From contig NZ_BJDM01000014.1 in the NCBI RefSeq assembly GCF_005405145.1, positions 1 through 35,177 of the forward strand: a stretch of 35,177 nucleotides of DNA, written 5' to 3'. This document shows positions 25,659 through 31,799 of this stretch, in pieces (the stretch's first letter is position 1; each line of letters opens with the position of its first letter). A model generated the notes under the pieces. It was not told where the DNA came from. It did not search any database and saw only the letters and a list, made by a program, of their open reading frames with translations. The position numbers were made by a program, and so were the translations under genes. Source of the stretch: Paucilactobacillus kaifaensis (GTDB lineage Bacteria > Bacillota > Bacilli > Lactobacillales > Lactobacillaceae).

Positions 25659-25726
25659 CAAAAAACGAAGGATATGAGTGATTTTATCGTTACATTCCAA
25701 CTTCTTAACGTGGCTGCTCACACTCT
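25601..25726 (-). repeat. Structured palindromic repeat, copy E
   Basis: 126-bp element from AGAGTGTG (25726), directly after the dps TAA stop, to CACGTTTAA. Helices GCAGCCAC/GTGGCTGC and AAGTT/AACTT flank the conserved loop GTTAAG opposite CT. A long perfect apical stem follows (ATAAAATCACTCATATCCTTC region, over 20 bp) with a T-rich loop. Confidence 0.87.
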
Positions 25727-26203
25727 TTATTTTTCTGTTGGTCCCTTACCTAAAAAGGCACTAACCATCCAAATTAGTTTATCCATCTCAGCCTTAAAAC
25801 CATTAAACATATCCTGAGTTGGTAAATCCTGTTCTTCATCAGTAACTTCAATTCCTTGTTGATATTGATCTCTGATATACTTAAAGTGATAATCTAACTG
25901 CTGCATAAATTCGGGTAAATTGTATTGTCCCCATTCTACTTTTTCATCCGGTAAATGCGTATGCGCGATGAATTCATGTGTCGTTGCGTAGGGGCTGCCA
26001 CCCAGTGCGATTAGGCGTTCAGCAATTTCGTCTAACTGGTTAGCGAACTGGTCGTTAAACTCATCCATTTTCGGATGTAATTTAAAAAATTCGGGCCCGC
26101 GCATATACCAATGGACCTGTTGGACATTAACTTGAAGTTGACTTAAATCAGCAATTAATTGGTTCAAATGTGCTTGTGTTTTGGGAAATTGATACTCGCT
26201 CAT
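25727..26203 (-). CDS. dps: Dps family ferritin-like protein
   Basis: 158-aa four-helix subunit of a 12-mer that oxidises Fe(II) with peroxide and stores iron, protecting DNA. The intersubunit ferroxidase residues appear with the exact Dps spacing: His31, His43, Asp47, Asp58 and Glu62. There is no long basic N-terminal tail, so DNA binding may be weak. AAAGGAG precedes the ATG. A candidate promoter lies at 26257-26285; I see no PerR box there. Confidence 0.93.
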   Translation of the reverse strand: MSEYQFPKTQAHLNQLIADLSQLQVNVQQVHWYMRGPEFFKLHPKMDEFNDQFANQLDEIAERLIALGGSPYATTHEFIAHTHLPDEKVEWGQYNLPEFMQQLDYHFKYIRDQYQQGIEVTDEEQDLPTQDMFNGFKAEMDKLIWMVSAFLGKGPTEK

Positions 26204-26256
26204 GAAAAAGCTCCTTTCAGTTTTCCAGATATAAAGACAACATTAACTCTATCTTC

Positions 26257-26285
26257 ACTCTAGCGTGTTTAGCAATCGGACTCAA
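26257..26285 (-). promoter_or_regulatory. Probable dps promoter
   Basis: Minus-strand TTGAGT (26285-26280), a 17-nt spacer and TAGAGT (26262-26257): a moderate match with good spacing. Confidence 0.42.
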
Positions 26286-26308
26286 GTAATTCGATTTTTA
26301 TATTTTTA

Positions 26309-26377
26309 ACCACTTACGCTTTGATTAATACCACTTAAGCAAATTAAGTTTACTGATTGGTTAATATATGGTCTACT
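26309..26377 (+). promoter_or_regulatory. Promoter with LytTR-type direct repeats
   Basis: ACCACTTACG (26309-26318) and ACCACTTAAG (26330-26339) share 9 of 10 bases and start 21 bp apart, the spacing typical of LytTR binding sites. They lie just upstream of TTTACT (26349-26354), 17 nt, TCTACT (26372-26377), where an activator would sit. An ACTTAA/TTAAGT inverted repeat overlaps the second site. Confidence 0.5.
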
Positions 26378-26400
26378 AACAATGCGAAAGGATGTTACCA

Positions 26401-26850
26401 ATGAAAGTACGACTAGAACAAGACGACAATTTAACTGAAACACAAGTCATCATTCGAGCTCCCATCAACAGTGATGAAGCAAAAATAATCAAAACAATGC
26501 TTGATCAGTTTTCCTCAACCAATGCACCATGACCATTTTACAAGCAGACAACTAAATATTATTTATCGCTCACTGATATCTTATTTTTTGAAACACAAGG
26601 ACGCCAAATTAGTGCTCACACAGTTGATGAAGTATATACCACCAAATTGCGGTTGTATGAGTTAGAAGAACAATTACCACATTCATTTGTTCGAATTTCC
26701 AAATCGTCAATTATCAATGTTGACCAAGTTATCGCTATCACGCGTTCAATTTCAACTTACTTGGTTGAATTTAAGGCCACTCATAAACAGGTATATGCAT
26801 CTAGACGATATTTTAAGCAACTTCAATCACGATTAAACGAAATGAGGTAA
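26401..26850 (+). pseudogene. LytTR-domain regulator interrupted by an in-frame TGA
   Basis: From the ATG at 26401 (AAAGGATG upstream) the frame encodes a 149-codon regulator but is cut by TGA at 26530-26532, codon 44. Before it is a short N-terminal region (R-L-E-Q-D-D-N); after it is a complete LytTR DNA-binding domain: L-T-D-I-L-F-F-E-T, then S-F-V-R-I-S-K-S-S-I-I-N-V-D-Q-V, ending R-L-N-E-M-R. One base change (for example TGG or CGA to TGA) explains it. Restart at a downstream TTG (26647) would yield only half a domain. The intact LiaF-like partner gene follows four bases later. Confidence 0.85.
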
Positions 26851-26854
26851 GACA

Positions 26855-27562
26855 ATGAAACGACAACGTTGGTTTTGGGGCATCTTTTTTGTATTAGGTG
26901 CTGGAATTTTAATCGCGAGCCAAATGGGTTGGCTCAGCCACTATCACTTCGATACATTTACAACCATTGCAACATTATTTTTAGCAGCTATTTTAATCAA
27001 AAGTATGATTTATTTCAGCGTTTTTGGTACGATTTTCTCACTCGCCTTTTTAGGAATCTTATATGCTGATCCATTGGGTATAGGCAACCTAGTACCATGG
27101 ACCTTACTGGGGGCAGCTTTATTACTAAGCATTGGTTTGTCATTGATCATTCGACCGCACGGCATTCAACATCGTTGGCACCAGCAAAATTGGCAAGAAC
27201 ATCCAGAAACGGTGACAACCACAGACGATCAATCACTGGTCGACGTTCAAGTCAGCATGAGTAGCAATATTCGTTATGTTGAATCCGCTAATTTTAAACA
27301 AGCCAACATCTATGCTTATATGGCCAATGTAAAAGTATATTTTGACAACGCAACTATTCAAGATGAAGTCGCTAATATCAATATTGATGGCGACCTAAGT
27401 GGAATTGAATTGTATTTACCTAAAGAATGGAATTTAAAAATTCAAACGGGAAATTTCCTTAGTGGCACCGAAGAAAAAGGACTCCAAAGCACTAAAGAAG
27501 GTCCCACTGTTAATTTAGCAGGCAATCTTCATTTGTCAGGATTAACAGTTATTTATATTTAA
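26855..27562 (+). CDS. LiaF-like membrane protein (cell-wall stress response)
   Basis: 235 aa. Four hydrophobic segments in the first half (about 6-24, 33-51, 52-70, 78-97) are followed by a soluble beta-strand-rich domain (about 125-235) with repeating D-G-D-L-S-G-I-E-L-Y-L-P strands, as in the C-terminal domain of LiaF and related proteins. LytTR plus LiaF-like pairs occur in Firmicutes without a full LiaRS system. GAGGT precedes the ATG. If the regulator is truly dead, control of this gene is probably altered. Confidence 0.85.
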   Translation: MKRQRWFWGIFFVLGAGILIASQMGWLSHYHFDTFTTIATLFLAAILIKSMIYFSVFGTIFSLAFLGILYADPLGIGNLVPWTLLGAALLLSIGLSLIIRPHGIQHRWHQQNWQEHPETVTTTDDQSLVDVQVSMSSNIRYVESANFKQANIYAYMANVKVYFDNATIQDEVANINIDGDLSGIELYLPKEWNLKIQTGNFLSGTEEKGLQSTKEGPTVNLAGNLHLSGLTVIYI

Positions 27563-27569
27563 ATATTAG

Positions 27570-27618
27570 ACAAGAACGGTTAGATTCTAGGCAATACTCA
27601 GAATCTAACCGTTCTTGT
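27570..27618. terminator. Bidirectional terminator
   Basis: A perfect 19-bp stem (ACAAGAACGGTTAGATTCT with its complement) around an 11-nt loop, between convergent genes. Confidence 0.88.
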
Positions 27619-27623
27619 TTCTA

Positions 27624-28838
27624 CTACACTTCATCACGATGATAGGCATGTAAGACAACAATCAGATTAATCACCACTAGAATCGTGGTCATCAAAAAAA
27701 CATACCGATAATCCAAAACTCCTGCCACGCCCGATGCTAGCATTGGCCCAATCACAGATCCAATCGCTTGAAACGATTGATTATAACTAAAAATCCGACT
27801 AATTGATTCACTTGGAGTATTACGAGTCATTACCGATTGTGTAATTGGTAATAGTGCTGCATCGGCAATTCCTACCAAAAATCGGAGGATCCCAAGCACG
27901 ACAATTGTCGTCGTAAAAAACATTGGTAAAAAAACGGCTCCCGATAAAACCAAGCCGCCAGTTAGAACTCGTTTAGGACCAATGTGGTCTCCAATCGCAC
28001 CTAACTTGGGGGCACTAATAATTGTTGCAATTCCCGGTAGAGCTGCAATAATTCCACTAATCATCGCCACGTTACCTTGATTATGCATTAACTGACGAAC
28101 AAATAAACTAATAATCGGATTGATTGAGTTGGTGGCTGCCTGAATCAACATTGACGAAATAATCATCGCCCAAACAATATGAATATTTTTAATTCCGGCA
28201 AATGCACTTTTTTGAGCCAACTTTTGTAGCCGTTTCGTCGGCGTGAAGTTTTCTTTAACCCCAAAATAAGTGACACTGGCCGCCAATAACATCAATAGTC
28301 CAAAAATGAAAAATGGAATTCGATAGCCTAGTACTCCTGCGATAAAGCCACCAATAATCGGTCCAATTAACTGACCACCAACACTTCCAGTGGTCAAAAT
28401 CCCCATTGCCTGACCACTTTGTCGTTGCGGTACTTCGCTAGCTATTAGCGCATAGGCATTATTAATGTACCCCGAAAACGCTCCTTGAATTAGGCGTAAC
28501 GTAATTAAAATCCACACATTTGGCGAAAAGCCCGATAAAGTTGCAGTAATCGTCATCCCGATTGCGGCACGCATCAGCATAGGTTTTCTACCAGTACGAT
28601 CAGCCAATTTACCCCATAAGGGTGAAACGATTGCCTGACTTAAAAACGTACTCGAAAATGCCAGTCCAGCGTACAATGTTAGTTCCCACTTTGGAAAATT
28701 ACCCATTGTAGCAATAAAAAGAGGTAAAAACGGCAGACTCATACTTGCACCCGCACCGGTAGCAAAATTACCGATCCAAAGTGCATACATGTTTTTTCGC
28801 CATTGTGGCAATTTATTTGACTGTGTCACAGGTAACAC
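27624..28838 (-). CDS. MFS exporter, DHA1 (MdtG/PmrA-like) family
   Basis: About 404-aa, 12-helix drug:H+ antiporter. The conserved loop G-K-L-A-D-R-T-G-R-K-P (motif A) lies between helices 2 and 3, and G-x-x-x-G-P-x-x-G-G (motif C, G-G-Q-L-I-G-P-I-I-G-G) in helix 5, which marks exporters. Substrate unknown. The start is uncertain: GTG at 28838 (AAAGGCGGA just before) or GTG at 28829 (GGAG eight bases before). It is divergent from the MarR-DHA2 operon and may share that regulator. Confidence 0.9.
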   Translation of the reverse strand: MLPVTQSNKLPQWRKNMYALWIGNFATGAGASMSLPFLPLFIATMGNFPKWELTLYAGLAFSSTFLSQAIVSPLWGKLADRTGRKPMLMRAAIGMTITATLSGFSPNVWILITLRLIQGAFSGYINNAYALIASEVPQRQSGQAMGILTTGSVGGQLIGPIIGGFIAGVLGYRIPFFIFGLLMLLAASVTYFGVKENFTPTKRLQKLAQKSAFAGIKNIHIVWAMIISSMLIQAATNSINPIISLFVRQLMHNQGNVAMISGIIAALPGIATIISAPKLGAIGDHIGPKRVLTGGLVLSGAVFLPMFFTTTIVVLGILRFLVGIADAALLPITQSVMTRNTPSESISRIFSYNQSFQAIGSVIGPMLASGVAGVLDYRYVFLMTTILVVINLIVVLHAYHRDEV

Positions 28839-28904
28839 TCCGCCTTTCGATAAAAATTCACCAGATCATTATAGTGCAAATAAACCTTCGCGCCTAATTT
28901 TTAT

Positions 28905-28955
28905 TTGACGTGTTCTGGTTATGATGTTAAATTGATATATTGTTAGCTAGCTAAC
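28905..28955 (+). promoter_or_regulatory. MarR operon promoter and palindromic operator
   Basis: TTGACG (28905-28910), a 17-nt spacer and TAAATT (28928-28933). The perfect 14-bp palindrome GTTAGCTAGCTAAC (28942-28955) lies just downstream, near the transcription start, and is a typical MarR-type operator for autorepression. Confidence 0.7.
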
Positions 28956-28969
28956 GAAAGGAGCGCAAT

Positions 28970-29413
28970 ATGTCACAAAATACAGGAAGATTACTGAAAA
29001 AAGCGGCCAATCAGCTGACCAAAGACTTCGATCAATTTGCTAGTAATTTTGATTTAACTAGCACTCAAATGTCAATTATTGATTATCTAAGCCGTCAGTC
29101 ACACCCAGATGTACTTCAAAAAGATATTGAAATTGAATTCAATATCCAACGCTCCACAGCCACTGTTTTATTACAACGAATGGAACGTAAACAACTACTC
29201 GTTCGACATCCATCCCGCCATGATGCTCGTCAAAAAGCAGTTCAATTAACCGCCAAAACTAATCCTTTGATTGAGCGAATTGGAACATACATGGAACAGC
29301 AACAACAAAAATTGACAACTAATTTTTTACCTAGTGAGATTGAAACATTTGAAACAATACTAAATTACTACTTGCATACTACTGCATCAGAAAGGTCAAC
29401 GAATGAATACTAA
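28970..29413 (+). CDS. MarR family transcriptional regulator
   Basis: 147-aa winged-helix dimer. The central part has L-x-x-K-D-I-E-x-E-F-N-I-Q-R-S-T-A-T-V-L-L-Q-R-M-E-R-K (about 46-75), the recognition helix of MarR proteins, and R-H-D-A-R-Q-K in the wing. The gene starts with AAAGGAG and overlaps the downstream DHA2 exporter by 11 bp, so it almost certainly represses that exporter. Confidence 0.93.
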   Translation: MSQNTGRLLKKAANQLTKDFDQFASNFDLTSTQMSIIDYLSRQSHPDVLQKDIEIEFNIQRSTATVLLQRMERKQLLVRHPSRHDARQKAVQLTAKTNPLIERIGTYMEQQQQKLTTNFLPSEIETFETILNYYLHTTASERSTNEY

Positions 29414-30791
29414 ACAAACAATATCTAAACGGGTTATCTGCGCCGTCATCGCAACTGGATTAATGTCTTTTTGTGGGGTGATCGTTGAAACTGCTATGAA
29501 CGTCTCATTTCCAACACTGATGCAAGAATTCAATGTTAATACTGCTACGGTCCAATGGATGACTACTATTTACCTACTGGTCGTGGCAATCATGGTCCCC
29601 TTATCAGCAATCTTGAAGCGCTCGTTTAAAACTAAACAACTCTTTCTTAGTGCTAATTTACTATTTATTACTGGAACAATCTTAGATTCATTTGCCCCCG
29701 CCTTTCCATTGTTACTTTTGGGACGCCTCGTTCAAGGCCTTGGAACTGGAATTGCACTGCCATTAATGTTTAACATTATTTTGGAACAAGTCCCGTTGGC
29801 AAAAATTGGGATGATGATGGGAATTGGAACGCTGATTACTGCAATTGCTCCTGCTATTGGGCCAACATTTGGCGGTTTAGTAGCAACCAATCTAGGTTGG
29901 CGCTATATCTTCATTTTACTGTTGCCAATTTTACTTGTTTCATTGGTACTTGGTTTACTCACCATTCAACAAAAAAACGAACTACAATCGTTTAAACTAG
30001 ATCTAATCAGTCTTATTTTTATTATTTTACTATTCGCAGGCTCAATTATAGGATTTAGTAACATGGCCAACTTTGATTTGACAATTGCAGGCGCTTTTTT
30101 GATGGGCATCATCGGTTTGGTTGGATTAATTATTCGTTCCAATCATACCAGCAATCCTATTATCGACCTCCATACTTTTAAAAATAAGAGTTTCAGCGGT
30201 CATGCTGTTAGCTTCTTTATTTTTCAACTAATCTCATTGGGGTTATCATTTATTGTGCCCAACTACATTCAACTAGTAAATGATAATACGGCTACAGTAG
30301 CAGGATTGATTGTTTTACCTGGTGCTTTGCTTGGCGCCATTTTTGCTCCATTTAGCGGTCGTATTTTAGATCATTTTGGCCCCCGGCTGCCAATCTTACT
30401 AGGATCAGCTTTTACACTGATTTCGCTAATCTGTTTTAGTCTATTCAGTATGCATCTCTTTAACTGGCTAATCTTAATTATTTATGTATTGTTAATGGCT
30501 GGGGCAGGATTATCCTTTGGTAACATTATGACCAATGGATTAAAACAACTCCAAAACAAACAACAATCAGACGGTAATGCAATTTTAAATACCCTCCAGC
30601 AATTTGCAGGCGCCGTTGGGACCTCGATTGTTGCTGCAATCATCTCACATAGCCAAGCAGTTAGTCACCGCTCATTTGCCACCGCAACTGCGCTTGGTTC
30701 GCAACATGCGTTTATCTTTTTGCTGATTCTAAGTATCATTGAAATTAGTATCTTAATTATCGTTTTAAATAAGTACCAATCATCGCATTAA
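29403..30791 (+). CDS. MFS exporter, DHA2 (EmrB/QacA) family
   Basis: 462-aa protein with about 14 membrane segments, paralogue of the gene at 14200. Motifs in order: V-E-T-A-M-N-V-S-F-P-T-L in helix 1, A-T-V-Q-W in the first loop, G-R-L-V-Q-G-L-G-T-G in helix 4, and A-P-A-I-G-P-T-F-G-G (motif C) in helix 5. Translation is coupled to the MarR gene by an 11-bp overlap; AAAGG lies eight bases before the ATG. Probably induced when MarR binds a toxic ligand. Confidence 0.92.
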   Translation: MNTKQTISKRVICAVIATGLMSFCGVIVETAMNVSFPTLMQEFNVNTATVQWMTTIYLLVVAIMVPLSAILKRSFKTKQLFLSANLLFITGTILDSFAPAFPLLLLGRLVQGLGTGIALPLMFNIILEQVPLAKIGMMMGIGTLITAIAPAIGPTFGGLVATNLGWRYIFILLLPILLVSLVLGLLTIQQKNELQSFKLDLISLIFIILLFAGSIIGFSNMANFDLTIAGAFLMGIIGLVGLIIRSNHTSNPIIDLHTFKNKSFSGHAVSFFIFQLISLGLSFIVPNYIQLVNDNTATVAGLIVLPGALLGAIFAPFSGRILDHFGPRLPILLGSAFTLISLICFSLFSMHLFNWLILIIYVLLMAGAGLSFGNIMTNGLKQLQNKQQSDGNAILNTLQQFAGAVGTSIVAAIISHSQAVSHRSFATATALGSQHAFIFLLILSIIEISILIIVLNKYQSSH

Positions 30792-30807
30792 ATTACATCT
30801 GAATTCA

Positions 30808-30836
30808 TTTACTAATACCAATTAGTTGTGTATAAT
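30808..30836 (+). promoter_or_regulatory. Promoter of the Gdx-type SMR operon
   Basis: TTTACT (30808-30813), a 17-nt spacer and a perfect TATAAT (30831-30836), with transcription expected to start near 30843. Confidence 0.72.
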
Positions 30837-30842
30837 TTTGGG

Positions 30843-30933
30843 TATTGATAATAATAGATTACACCACCGGGTGCAGCACTTATTAACTTCTTCAGGTCTT
30901 CGTAGAAGTTAGTAGGTGCTATTTTTTAGGAGG
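30843..30933 (+). promoter_or_regulatory. Candidate guanidine riboswitch / attenuator leader
   Basis: About 90 nt of leader: a small hairpin CACC-ACCG-GGTG (30862-30873), then a 16-bp hairpin GCACTTATTAACTTCT (30876-30891) with its partner at 30904-30919 (two G-T pairs). TATTTTTT follows and runs straight into AGGAGG (30928-30933). A terminator abutting the ribosome binding site implies regulated read-through. Because the gene is of the guanidinium-exporter subtype, a guanidine-sensing RNA is likely. Of the known classes it best resembles the short class IV (mepA motif), but I have not verified this match. Confidence 0.6.
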
Positions 30934-30940
30934 AAAACTT

Positions 30941-31261
30941 ATGTCTTGGATTTATTTAATTATTGCGGGAATCTTTGAGGTTGTTTGGGCCACGGCCATG
31001 AAACTGAGTAATGGATTTACTAGGATTGACTACACCATTGCCACAGTTGTTGGGATGCTTTTTAGTTTCTATTTTTTGGCTCGTGCCGCCAAAATTTTGT
31101 CACTCAGCTTAGCTTATCCTGTTTGGACTGGAATTGGTGCGGTAGGATCAGTTTTAATTGGTGTATTATTATTTAAAGATCAACTTTCGATCATGACTTG
31201 GGTATTTGTTATCTTGCTTGTGATCAGTATTATTGGGATTAAAATTACCAGCGGTCACTAA
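30941..31261 (+). CDS. SMR family guanidinium exporter (Gdx/SugE type)
   Basis: 106-aa four-helix antiporter. Glu13 lies in F-E-V-V-W-A-T with Trp16, and L-S-N-G-F-T follows: the Gdx signature, distinct from the Qac-type SMR at 25015. Gdx proteins export guanidinium in exchange for protons and are often controlled by guanidine riboswitches, consistent with the leader upstream. AGGAGG lies seven bases before the ATG. A deformylase-like gene follows 21 bp later. Confidence 0.92.
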   Translation: MSWIYLIIAGIFEVVWATAMKLSNGFTRIDYTIATVVGMLFSFYFLARAAKILSLSLAYPVWTGIGAVGSVLIGVLLFKDQLSIMTWVFVILLVISIIGIKITSGH

Positions 31262-31282
31262 TAAAACGGAGGTAGTACAGCA

Positions 31283-31693
31283 ATGATCAAAACTATTAAT
31301 CGTGACACCACTTCATTGGCTAAATCAGCTGTAAAAGCTACGCGTGCTGACAAGCAGGTGATTACTGATTTAATTGATACACTAAAATTTCACGAAGACC
31401 ATTGTGTTGGTATGGCTGCAAATATGATTGGCATCAACAAGCGCATCATCATTGTTCAAATGGGAATGTTAGGTGTTCCCATGATTAACCCACTGATTAC
31501 AAATAAAACCGGTAGTTATCAGACAACAGAAGGCTGTTTATCATTAGCAGGCCAGCGAACTACCACGCGCTTCACGAATATCACTGTGCAGTATTTAGAC
31601 CAAAATTTTATAGCTCATGAACAACAATTCTCTGGTCTAATTGCACAAATTATCCAGCATGAAGTTGATCATTGTGATGGCATTATAATTTGA
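31283..31693 (+). CDS. Divergent peptide deformylase-like protein
   Basis: 136 aa, shorter than main deformylases (about 165-190). Motif 2 E-G-C-L-S (Cys85) and motif 3 Q-H-E-V-D-H (His126, Glu127, His130) supply the three metal ligands and the catalytic Glu. Motif 1, normally G-x-G-L-A-A-x-Q, reads G-M-A-A-N-M-I-G (43-50), so the Gln that stabilises the transition state is Met48. Activity on formyl-Met peptides is therefore uncertain. GGAGGT precedes the ATG. It is probably cotranscribed with the Gdx gene, a link I cannot explain. Confidence 0.85.
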   Translation: MIKTINRDTTSLAKSAVKATRADKQVITDLIDTLKFHEDHCVGMAANMIGINKRIIIVQMGMLGVPMINPLITNKTGSYQTTEGCLSLAGQRTTTRFTNITVQYLDQNFIAHEQQFSGLIAQIIQHEVDHCDGIII

Positions 31694-31723
31694 AGTTGAA
31701 GTAACTTAGTTTCAGAATAAAAC

Positions 31724-31755
31724 AAAAAATGCGATCAAATTTGATCGCATTTTTC
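31724..31755. terminator. Bidirectional terminator
   Basis: AAAATGCGATCAAA and its exact complement form a 14-bp stem with almost no loop, with A- and T-rich ends, between convergent genes. Confidence 0.85.
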
Positions 31756-31799
31756 AATTTACACATAAATTTCAGTATTATAACAATTAATTTCCAATT

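Noticed and set aside
25349-25726. CRISPR array
   Set aside because: Only two 92-bp units occur, with no spacers; this is a simple tandem duplication beside a hairpin element.
26204-26300. PerR box upstream of dps
   Set aside because: I searched for a TTATAATNATTATAA-like palindrome and found none.
30843-30933. Class I (ykkC) guanidine riboswitch
   Set aside because: The leader is too short and lacks the conserved class I blocks; at most it is a different, shorter class.
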